Source: Archangium violaceum Cb vi76 (GTDB lineage Bacteria; Myxococcota; Myxococcia; Myxococcales; Myxococcaceae). From it: a DNA stretch of 42,799 nt. The stretch's first letter is position 1. Every line of letters starts with the position of its first letter. A model generated the notes under the pieces. It had not been told where the DNA came from. It did not search any database and saw nothing but the letters and a program-made list of their open reading frames with translations. Shown here piece after piece: positions 34,520 to 40,971 of this stretch. Where the stretch lies: assembly GCF_000733295.1 (NCBI RefSeq), contig NZ_JPMI01000389.1, positions 1 to 42,799 of the forward strand, in the 5' to 3' direction. The translations under genes were made by a program, and so were the position numbers.

Positions 34520-35692
34520 GTGCGCAAGATTCTCTACCTGGAGCCAGTGGGCGGCATCGCGGGGGACATGTTCCTGGCGGCGGGGGTGGACCTCGGCGTG
34601 ACGCCGGAGGCCATTGCCCGGGCGCTGAGCGGGCTGAAGGTGCCGGGCTGGAGGCTGGCGGTGAGCCGGGCGGTGCGGCATGCCATCAGCGGCACGCACC
34701 TGGACGTGGTGCTGGACGAGCGCGAGGCGCACCCACACCGGGCGTACGCGGACATCCGCCAGCTCATCGAGGCGGCGGACACGCTGTCACCGCGGGCGAA
34801 GGAGCGGGCGCTGGCGGTGTTCCGGGCCATTGGCGAGGCCGAGGCGAAGGTGCACGGGGTGTCCATCGACGCCATCCACTTCCACGAGGTGGGGGCGGTG
34901 GACTCCATCGTGGACATCTGCGGGGCGGCGGTGGTGTTGGATCTGCTGGGAGACCCGGAGGTGTACGCGGCGCCGCCGCCGCTGGGGAGCGGAACCATCC
35001 GGGTGGCGCACGGGAACATGCCCATTCCGGTGCCGGCGACGCTGGAGTTGCTCCGGGACGTGCCGGTGCGCTTCGAGGGCGTGGGCGAGCTGACGACGCC
35101 GACGGGGGCGGCGCTGCTGAAGGTGCTGGCGCGCATCGGCCAGCCGCCGCCGGACTTCATCGTGGAGCGCATCGGCTACGGGGTGGGGACGAAGGACTTC
35201 AAGGACAGGCCCAACGTGCTGCGCGCGGCCATGGGCCGGGCGGAGGCACGGGCCGAGGGCCTCTGGGTGGTGGAGGCCAACCTGGACGACAGCACACCGC
35301 AGCTGCTCGGGTACCTGCTGGAGTACGTGCTCGGGAAGGGCGCGCTGGACGCCTGGGTGGTGCCGGCGACGATGAAGAAGGCGAGGCCGGGGCACGTGCT
35401 GAGCGTGCTGGTGGAAGGGGGCAAGAAGGAGACGGTGGTGGACACGCTGATGCGCGAGTCCACCACGCTCGGGGTGCGCTCCTACGCGGTGGAGCGCACG
35501 GCGCTGGAGCGCGACTGGGTGGAGGTGGAGACGCCGTGGGGCAAGGTGCGGGTGAAGCGCGGCCTGCGCAACGGCGTGGTGCTCAACGCCCACCCCGAGT
35601 TCGAGGACTGCCGCAAGGTGGCCGAGGCCGCCGGAGTGCCGCTCAAGCAGGTGATGGCGGCGGCACTGGCGGCGCTCGGCTCAGGGCGGTGA
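34520..35692 (+). CDS. larC: LarC, nickel insertion protein of the nickel-pincer cofactor
   Basis: 390 residues. The GTG at 34520 is chosen because GGGAG lies 8 bases before it and the family start (MRKILYLEPVGGIAGDMFL) follows; a GTG at 34505 is possible. LarC inserts nickel into the pincer nucleotide using CTP. Family segments: AVSRAVRHAISGTHLDVVL, HFHEVGAVDSIVDICGAAV with His/Asp metal ligands, ELTTPTGAALLKVLA, and the C-terminal LarC2-type region VEANLDDSTPQLLGYLLE. In Lactobacillus larC1 and larC2 are joined by a frameshift, whereas here one continuous frame encodes both. larE and larA are not in the window. Confidence 0.93.
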   Translation: MRKILYLEPVGGIAGDMFLAAGVDLGVTPEAIARALSGLKVPGWRLAVSRAVRHAISGTHLDVVLDEREAHPHRAYADIRQLIEAADTLSPRAKERALAVFRAIGEAEAKVHGVSIDAIHFHEVGAVDSIVDICGAAVVLDLLGDPEVYAAPPPLGSGTIRVAHGNMPIPVPATLELLRDVPVRFEGVGELTTPTGAALLKVLARIGQPPPDFIVERIGYGVGTKDFKDRPNVLRAAMGRAEARAEGLWVVEANLDDSTPQLLGYLLEYVLGKGALDAWVVPATMKKARPGHVLSVLVEGGKKETVVDTLMRESTTLGVRSYAVERTALERDWVEVETPWGKVRVKRGLRNGVVLNAHPEFEDCRKVAEAAGVPLKQVMAAALAALGSGR

Positions 35693-35727
35693 GGCGGTTG
35701 AACCTCCAGCCCTCCCTCCATGCGTGA

Positions 35728-35835
35728 TTACGGCCGGGTGGTGTACAGCTTGTAGACGTTCCAGAGGAAGCTCAGCAATGCGGAGCCGCCGCCGAGTCCC
35801 CAGTGAATGAGCAGCTTCTTCGTCACGGGATCCAT
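35728..35835 (-). CDS. 35-residue predicted membrane microprotein
   Basis: A 36-codon frame including stop on the minus strand: ATG at 35833-35835, TAA at 35728-35730. The start has AAAGGAGGT six bases upstream, one of the best ribosome-binding sites in the window. The peptide (KKLLIHWGLGGGSALLSFLW in the middle, flanked by Asp/Lys and ending TTRP) is a likely single membrane helix with a Gly-rich N-terminal half. No family is recognised. It stands between larC (convergent) and a 288-base stretch to 36123 in which nothing else was recognised. Confidence 0.6.
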   Translation of the reverse strand: MDPVTKKLLIHWGLGGGSALLSFLWNVYKLYTTRP

Positions 35836-36123
35836 TGAGGTACCTCCTTTCTGAAGGAGAGCGGGTGGGCGCGGAACTGTTGAGGCCGCCCCTCATGTGA
35901 TTCGCTACCGAGCTCTTCTTCAGATGTAGGGGGTTACTCTCAACCTTTTGAAATCATGGTGGTTTTGGGCCGCGGTGGTTGTTCGTCTTCGTGAGACCAG
36001 AGAGGTTGTGACGAGCTCCGGGGGGCGCCATGAACCGCCTCGGGAGCTTCGTGTCGGACCTCCTGCATAGGTTCCGCTCGCTGGCGGTGCGTGGTGCATC
36101 GCTGATCGAAAGGATGGAACTGC

Positions 36124-36450
36124 ATGGCGGAATCGTGGGCTCACCGTCAGACGAAGTGGCGCTCGGCAGGGCCTGGGGGCCAGGTCGAGGTTCGCCTCCC
36201 CAGCGGAAGCCGTCTGGACGCGCTCTCTCGAGATGGCGTCTGGGCAACTGAAGTGGAAACCTCGGGCGACTTCGTGCGGTTGATGCGTGCCGCCGAGCGT
36301 CTTGCGGAAAGTGGCGCTCCGCAGAAGGTCCTCAAGGTTCCCCATCGGCACATGCGAATCGCCGCAGCCGCGCTGCAGCGGGTGGGCGTGTCCGCACGTG
36401 TCCGCAACATGCATGACTCCTGCGGTTTCGCGGTGCGGGTCCGCGGGTAG
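36124..36450 (+). CDS. Hypothetical 108-residue protein with nuclease-like motif
   Basis: Starts at an ATG with AAGGATGGA upstream (a fair ribosome-binding site). There is no signal or membrane segment. The segment VEVRLPSGSRLDAL followed by WATEVET recalls the core of the toxin-like protein encoded at 36975-37562 (EVRLPSGRRADAV then VKELKP), the D...ExK pattern of PD-(D/E)XK folds. Here the Lys position is Glu (E-V-E), so the site may be inactive. The rest is basic and helical (HRHMRIAAAALQRVGVSARV). It could be a degenerate or regulatory relative. A competing frame at 36030-36251 overlaps its start. Confidence 0.5.
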   Translation: MAESWAHRQTKWRSAGPGGQVEVRLPSGSRLDALSRDGVWATEVETSGDFVRLMRAAERLAESGAPQKVLKVPHRHMRIAAAALQRVGVSARVRNMHDSCGFAVRVRG

Positions 36451-36501
36451 TCGCTTTCCGAGGAGGTGCCTCGCAGGTGTCAGGCACCTCCTCTCCGGTC
36501 C

Positions 36502-36978
36502 TTATGGAGAGGCGGGAGTTTGCAGCAGGGCTTGGACCTCTTTGTAGATCAGCCCCTTCTTCAACTTCCCGCCATTCACCGCCGCGCGGATACCCTCCCA
36601 GGTCCCCAGGGACTGCAGGAACGGAATGGCGTCCTCTCGCATGAAGCGGGCGATGAAGGACTCGCGCTGCTTCGTATCCATGGACTCATCTTCGAGATTC
36701 AGGGCATGCCCCAACGCTTCCGCATTGGAGGTAGGCAGGGACGTCGCGCGCACACGGATATGGCATTGGTGCTCCTTGGGAGCCTCGGCCTCTCCCAACT
36801 GCTTCACCCATGCCGCGAGGTTGATGTAGTACTGGGGCCCATAAAGCGACTTCTGCAGGTTGACCACCAGCAGGGAGTCCGGCGCATGTTTGTACCAACT
36901 CGTGCCACGCGCCTTGAAACCTGCTCCGCGCAGCTCGTGGGCCATCGCTGTCCGGACTGGAGAGGAGGCTGCCTTCAT
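36502..36978 (-). CDS. DUF4304-like putative immunity protein
   Basis: 158 residues. The ATG at 36978 overlaps the stop of the upstream toxin-like gene (ATGA), so translation is coupled. The N-terminal half fits DUF4304 as I know it: ELRGAGFKARGTSWYKHAPD, LLVVNLQKSLYGPQYYINLA, then HIRVRATSLP. DUF4304 proteins occur beside polymorphic toxins and may act as immunity proteins. The C-terminal half (FIARFMREDAIPFLQSLGTW) is helical. There is no signal peptide, so it is cytoplasmic. Family match is by motif reading only. Confidence 0.72.
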   Translation of the reverse strand: MKAASSPVRTAMAHELRGAGFKARGTSWYKHAPDSLLVVNLQKSLYGPQYYINLAAWVKQLGEAEAPKEHQCHIRVRATSLPTSNAEALGHALNLEDESMDTKQRESFIARFMREDAIPFLQSLGTWEGIRAAVNGGKLKKGLIYKEVQALLQTPASP

Positions 36979-37562
36979 TTCTTCTCACCTGGTTCGTAGG
37001 TCTCGACCTGGCCTGTCCATTCCCCTCCTCGCCATTCTTTCAACTCGCGCCGATACGTCTCCACCTGCTTCTCGCCACGCTTGATGGCGCGAGGGTTGTT
37101 GGGCTTGAGCTCTTTGACGTCTTTCTTCTCGGCGTTCACGGCATCGGCACGACGACCGCTCGGCAGCCGCACTTCCTTTTCATACCCCTCTCCCGGCTGC
37201 CAGTCGGTATGCACCTGCCGCCCACGCTTCGTCGCCTCGGTCTCTCCCCCGGTCTTCCTGGCTGTTCGGGCAGAAGACTCATCGAGGGATTCGACGCTTT
37301 TCGTGGTGACGGGGGCCGCCGCCTTCTTCGCGGCTTTTGGCCTGCCAGCCCAGCGTATTCCAGTGGGAGCAGGGTCTGATTGCAGCGGTGGCAGAGCGCC
37401 GTGGGTCCATGGACCCTGCCCTCCAAGCATGACGGCACACAAGAGCAGGAGTGCCGTTGGCAGAAAACCTCGCTGAGCCCATCTCGAGTGCTTGGACTCA
37501 ATGAGTTCCGAGCTGTGTGTGGGCCTGGGGAGGGGCGTTGTTCGTTTGTGCTCTGTTCTCAT
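36975..37562 (-). CDS. Exported PD-(D/E)XK nuclease-like toxin
   Basis: 195 residues. A basic N-terminus is followed by a hydrophobic segment (about 32-48, GFLPTALLLLCAVMLGG), a signal peptide or anchor; the Cys lacks a proper lipobox. A variable linker leads to a C-terminal nuclease-like domain (about 120-195): YEKEVRLPSGRRADAV with Asp140, VKELKPNNPRAIKRGEKQVE with Glu151 and Lys153, then WTGQVETYEPG. This D-(10)-ExK spacing and the KPNNPRAIKRGE stretch are seen in restriction-fold domains at the ends of polymorphic toxins. With the coupled DUF4304-like gene it looks like a toxin/immunity pair. The start at 37562 has no good ribosome-binding site, so coupling to the CULT-domain gene 54 bases upstream is possible. 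By eye the region is less GC-rich than its neighbours. Confidence 0.68.
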   Translation of the reverse strand: MRTEHKRTTPLPRPTHSSELIESKHSRWAQRGFLPTALLLLCAVMLGGQGPWTHGALPPLQSDPAPTGIRWAGRPKAAKKAAAPVTTKSVESLDESSARTARKTGGETEATKRGRQVHTDWQPGEGYEKEVRLPSGRRADAVNAEKKDVKELKPNNPRAIKRGEKQVETYRRELKEWRGGEWTGQVETYEPGEKK

Positions 37563-37616
37563 GGGGCGGGCATCGTACAGAGATGGAACGGCATTCGCTC
37601 TGGACGCTGGCGGCGC

Positions 37617-38048
37617 TCAGTTCGGCGCGGTGAGTCTGTCCAGCACCAGGCCGAGGAAGTCGCTCTCGCCATGGAAGGCCCAGCCCAGGTGCGTCTTGCA
37701 TTCGGCGCACAGGGCGTACTGCCAGACGAAGCCGGGGAACCAGCTCGCCTCGGCGGTGGGCGGGCCGGCGACGAGACAACCCTCGGCCCGCGCGAAGCAA
37801 CCGAAGTGGAAGACGAACCCGGATGGATTGACGCGGGTGTGTGTGGAGCGGCCGTTGACGGTGGTGCGGTCCCGCTCGCGGGTGATGACGTGGCCGCAGC
37901 GCGCGCAGCACAGCGGCGTCTCCGGTTCACGGGTCTCCGTCGTGTCCTCGGCCTGGCGGGCGGGCGTGGCCTCGGCGGGAGTGGCGGGGCTGTCCTTCTT
38001 GAGCCACCGTGCTCCGGGAGGCTGTCGTGGCCAGGGGAACGGATTCAT
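37617..38048 (-). CDS. CULT-domain (cereblon-like) protein
   Basis: 143 residues. The first 45 are Pro/Ala-rich and disordered-looking; the rest is a CULT domain, the thalidomide-binding fold of cereblon. Zinc ligands are two CXXC pairs, Cys48/Cys51 and Cys114/Cys117. The aromatic cage is Trp103, Trp109, Trp123 and Phe125, with spacing identical to Trp380, Trp386, Trp400 and Phe402 of human cereblon (SWFPGFVWQYALCAECKTHL aligned to that region from memory). Single-domain bacterial CULT proteins exist, for example in Magnetospirillum, but their natural ligand is uncertain; cyclic imides of Gln/Asn and uracil-like rings bind. It is divergent from the ABC genes (33 bases) and upstream of the toxin pair on the same strand. 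Confidence 0.9.
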   Translation of the reverse strand: MNPFPWPRQPPGARWLKKDSPATPAEATPARQAEDTTETREPETPLCCARCGHVITRERDRTTVNGRSTHTRVNPSGFVFHFGCFARAEGCLVAGPPTAEASWFPGFVWQYALCAECKTHLGWAFHGESDFLGLVLDRLTAPN

Positions 38049-38080
38049 GACGCGGTGAGTCTCCTCGACTGCTCTTGCCC

Positions 38081-39073
38081 ATGCCCGGGGCGGGATGCAA
38101 GGCCGGGCCCGCGTGGTATGTCCGCCGTGAGTGGGAGGACGGTCGCCTGGCGCCCAACGAGCACGTACCGCTGGAGGTCTCCAGCGTCACCAAGGTGTAC
38201 CCCGGCGGCGTCCAGGCGCTCGACCAGGTGAGCTTCCGGATTTCGCCCGGGGAGCGGGCGTGCCTGCTCGGCCCCAATGGCGCGGGGAAGACGACCCTCA
38301 TCCGCCTGCTCACCGGCGCACTGCGGCCCTCGTCCGGCCGGGTGAGCCTCTTCGGGCTCGGCGTCGAGGACCCCGGCTTCCTCCAGGCCAAGCGGCGCGT
38401 GGGCATCGTCCCCCAGTCCCCGGGCATGTACCGGGACCTCACGGTGGATGACTTCCTCCAACTGGTGCGCGACCTGTACGGCAGCGGGAACATCCCCGAG
38501 GTGGTGGAGGCCTTTGGCCTGGCGCCCTTCCGCACGCGGCGGATGGCGGAGTTGTCCGGCGGCATGCAGCGCCGGTTGTCCATGGCCGCCGCGCTCGTCT
38601 CCTCGCCGGAGGTGCTGCTGCTGGACGAGCCCACCGTGGGGTTGGATCCGGTGGCCACGCGCGAGGTGCATACCTTCCTGCGCAAGGTGATGCCCGGCCG
38701 CACGGTGCTGTTGTGCACGCACAACCTGGCCGAGGCCGAGGCGCTCTGCGAGAGCGCGGTCATCCTCCGTCAGGGCAAGGTGCTGCTGCACGAGCGCATC
38801 GCCACGCTGCGCCAGCGCATCCAACCCGTGCTCGTGCTGCGCGCCACCCAGGGCCCCGAGCGGCTGGCCGAGGCACTCACGGGACAGGGCCTCGCGTTCA
38901 CGCACGAGGCGGAGGCGGTGCTCGTGCATGTGGCGGACGCGGCGGCCCAGGCGCCCGGGTTGCTGCGCCACCTGCTCGGCGCGGGGCTGGACGTGTACGA
39001 GTGCCGCGTCGTGACGCCGAGCCTCGAGGACCTCTTCCTGGATGTGGTGGGGGCGAACGATGCTCGCGCGTGA
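38081..39073 (+). CDS. ABC exporter ATPase
   Basis: 330 residues from the ATG at 38081; a TTG at 38075 is possible and the first 30 residues are doubtful because the family usually starts near LEVSSVTKVYPGGVQALDQV. Walker A GPNGAGKTT, Q-loop VPQSPGMYRDLT, signature ELSGGMQRRLSMAAAL, Walker B VLLLDEPTVGLD and switch His in LLCTHNLAEAE are complete. The long C-terminal tail (about 240-330) with PSLEDLFLDVV is typical of DrrA/NatA-type exporter ATPases. The permease gene overlaps its end by 14 bases. The pair could export a drug, lipid or ion; nothing nearby settles it. Confidence 0.92.
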   Translation: MPGAGCKAGPAWYVRREWEDGRLAPNEHVPLEVSSVTKVYPGGVQALDQVSFRISPGERACLLGPNGAGKTTLIRLLTGALRPSSGRVSLFGLGVEDPGFLQAKRRVGIVPQSPGMYRDLTVDDFLQLVRDLYGSGNIPEVVEAFGLAPFRTRRMAELSGGMQRRLSMAAALVSSPEVLLLDEPTVGLDPVATREVHTFLRKVMPGRTVLLCTHNLAEAEALCESAVILRQGKVLLHERIATLRQRIQPVLVLRATQGPERLAEALTGQGLAFTHEAEAVLVHVADAAAQAPGLLRHLLGAGLDVYECRVVTPSLEDLFLDVVGANDARA

Positions 39074-39812
39074 GGTGCGCATCCTCTTCCGCAAGGAGTG
39101 GCGCCAGTTGGTGCGCAGCCGCGGCGCGATGCTCACGGCGCTGCTGTTGCCCATCATCCTGCTGGTCATCGTCCCGGGGCTGCAGATGCTCGGGATGAAG
39201 ACGGGGGCCGCGAAGCCGGTGAACCTCCCTCCCGGTGTGACGCTGCCCCCGGGGATGCGGGAGCTCGTGGACGATCCCGTGGCGATGATGCGGGCCATGA
39301 TGGTCCCCTTCATCGCGCTCGGCGGGCTCATCGTGCCCTCGGTGACGGCCAGCTACATCCTCATCACCGAGCGCGAGTCCCGCACGCTCGAGTTGCTCGT
39401 GGCGCTGCCCGTGCGCGTGGGGCAGATATTGCTCGCCAAGCTGCTGGCCCTGCTCGCGCTGGCCTCGCTCGTCACGCTGGTGCTCTTCTCCGTGGACGCC
39501 GTGCTCATCCTCGGGCTGGGCATCGGCTCGCCCGGTTACGTGCTGGCCCTGCTGGCGGTGCTGCTGACGTCGCTGACCTTCTCCACCACCAGCGCGCTGC
39601 TCGTCAGCCTGCTGGCGCGTGACTTCCGCACGGCCAACAACATCAACGGGCTGCTGATCGGCCCCACCATCCTCGTCTGCTTCGTCGTCACGCTGGTGGT
39701 GCCGGGCCCCTATCTCTCCTCGCTACTGCTCGCGGCGCTGTTCGCGGTAGGGTCTGGGGCCGCCACCTTCGTGGCCATGAAGGTGGTCACCTTCGAGCGC
39801 CTGCTGCGTTGA
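39060..39812 (+). CDS. ABC-2 type exporter permease
   Basis: 250 residues from the ATG at 39060, inside the end of the ATPase gene. An N-terminal amphipathic segment (REVRILFRKEWRQLVRSRGA) leads to the first membrane helix (LTALLLPIILLVIVPGL). A periplasmic loop follows with VNLPPGVTLPPGMRELVDD, then five more helices. TERESRTLELLVALPVRVGQ is the hallmark cytoplasmic loop of NatB/ABC-2 permeases. It is half of a homodimer working with the ATPase just upstream. The next gene starts 17 bases on. Confidence 0.9.
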   Translation: MLAREVRILFRKEWRQLVRSRGAMLTALLLPIILLVIVPGLQMLGMKTGAAKPVNLPPGVTLPPGMRELVDDPVAMMRAMMVPFIALGGLIVPSVTASYILITERESRTLELLVALPVRVGQILLAKLLALLALASLVTLVLFSVDAVLILGLGIGSPGYVLALLAVLLTSLTFSTTSALLVSLLARDFRTANNINGLLIGPTILVCFVVTLVVPGPYLSSLLLAALFAVGSGAATFVAMKVVTFERLLR

Positions 39813-39829
39813 ATCCCCCCTGGAAGCCC

Positions 39830-40906
39830 ATGCTCCCCACCCTCATCACCGACCTGAACTTCGAGCCGTTGGATCTCGCGCTCACCGAGCCCTTCGCCAT
39901 CGCGACCGGGGCGCCCACCATGGCGAGCAACGTGCTCATCCGGCTGACGCTGGCGGACGGCACGGTGGGCCTGGGCGAGTCCGCGCCCCTCACGGCGGTG
40001 TCGGGCGAGACGCAGGCGAGCACGCTCGAGGCGCTCCACTCCGTGCGTCAGGCGGTGCTCGGGAAGGACGCGCGCGGCTGGCGTCCGCTCGCGGCGCTGC
40101 TGGGCGAGGCCCTGCCGGGAGCACCCTCGGCGCGTTGTGGCCTGGAGCTGGCGCTGCTGGACGCGCTGGGCCGGCACCACCGGATGCCGCTGTTCGCCTT
40201 CTTCGGCGGGGCGGGCACGGGGCTGGACATCGACATGACGGTGACGGCGGGTGACGAGGCGCACGCGGCGTCCTCGGCCCGGGCGATCATCGCGAGGGGC
40301 ATCCGCACCATCAAGGTGAAGGTGGGGGCGCTGTCGGCGGAGGAGGACGTGCGGCGCATGGTCATCATCCGCCGCGAGGCGCCCGGCGCGCGGCTGTTCG
40401 CGGACGCCAACGGGGGCTACACGGTGGCGCAGTCGCGGACCTTCCTCGCGGGGCTGGAGGCCGAGGGCGTGCCGCTGGCGCTCTTCGAGCAGCCGGTGCC
40501 GCGCGAGGACTGGGAGGGCATGGCGGAGCTGACGCGCTCGTCCCGGGTGCCCATCTGCGCGGACGAGTCGGCGCGCTCGGCCAAGGACGTGCTGCGCCTG
40601 GCGCGCGAGGGGGGGGCGCACGGCATCAACCTCAAGTTGATGAAGAGTGGCGTGGTGGAGTCGCTGGCCATGTGGAACCTGGCGCGTGCCTCGGGCATGG
40701 AGCTGATGATGGGGGGCATGGTGGAGAGCACCCTGGCCATGAGCAGCGCGGCGCACTTCGCCGCCGGGTTGGGCGGCTTCGACTACGCGGACCTGGACAC
40801 GCACCTCTTCATCCGCGAGCACTCCTTCCGCGGTGGCCTGCGCATGCGGGACGGGCGGGTGGACATCGGCCACGTCCAGGCGGGCCACGGCGTGGACCTG
40901 GATTGA
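39830..40906 (+). CDS. Enolase-superfamily enzyme, probable dipeptide epimerase
   Basis: 358 residues from the ATG at 39830 (GGAAG upstream); a TTG overlapping the permease stop at 39809 is a weaker choice. The mandelate-racemase/muconate-lactonising layout is complete: N-terminal cap (ALTEPFAIATGAPTMASNVL), IKVKVG with the catalytic Lys of KxK, metal ligands Asp in LFADANGG, Glu in LFEQPVP and Asp in ICADES, and the second catalytic Lys in NLKLMKSG. This set fits L-Ala-D/L-Glu epimerases and relatives that invert dipeptides, some for peptidoglycan recycling. Specificity is inferred. It follows an ABC pair on the same strand with a 17-base gap, so they may be co-transcribed. Confidence 0.87.
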   Translation: MLPTLITDLNFEPLDLALTEPFAIATGAPTMASNVLIRLTLADGTVGLGESAPLTAVSGETQASTLEALHSVRQAVLGKDARGWRPLAALLGEALPGAPSARCGLELALLDALGRHHRMPLFAFFGGAGTGLDIDMTVTAGDEAHAASSARAIIARGIRTIKVKVGALSAEEDVRRMVIIRREAPGARLFADANGGYTVAQSRTFLAGLEAEGVPLALFEQPVPREDWEGMAELTRSSRVPICADESARSAKDVLRLAREGGAHGINLKLMKSGVVESLAMWNLARASGMELMMGGMVESTLAMSSAAHFAAGLGGFDYADLDTHLFIREHSFRGGLRMRDGRVDIGHVQAGHGVDLD

Positions 40907-40931
40907 GCGCGCCGGGCTCCTGTGCCAGGGT

Positions 40932-40954
40932 GGCTCACACCGGCGGTGTGAGCC
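40932..40954. promoter_or_regulatory. Perfect 10-bp inverted repeat before the monooxygenase
   Basis: GGCTCACACC (40932-40941), spacer GGC, GGTGTGAGCC (40945-40954). It ends 17 bases before the monooxygenase ATG and no T-run follows. It could be a repressor operator or an mRNA hairpin over the leader. The 65-base gap holds no other signal. Confidence 0.5.
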
Positions 40955-40971
40955 GGGCAGGGGGAGACGGC

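Noticed and set aside
35836-36123. Possible promoter for the microprotein in the 288-base gap
   Set aside because: A TTGAGA-like hexamer on the minus strand is followed too closely by TACATC for a sigma-70 spacer.
36030-36251. 73-codon plus-strand frame overlapping the start of the 108-residue gene
   Set aside because: No recognisable motif and Arg/Pro/Gly-rich after the overlap. The later frame shares a motif with a neighbouring gene. A frameshifted N-terminal piece cannot be fully excluded.
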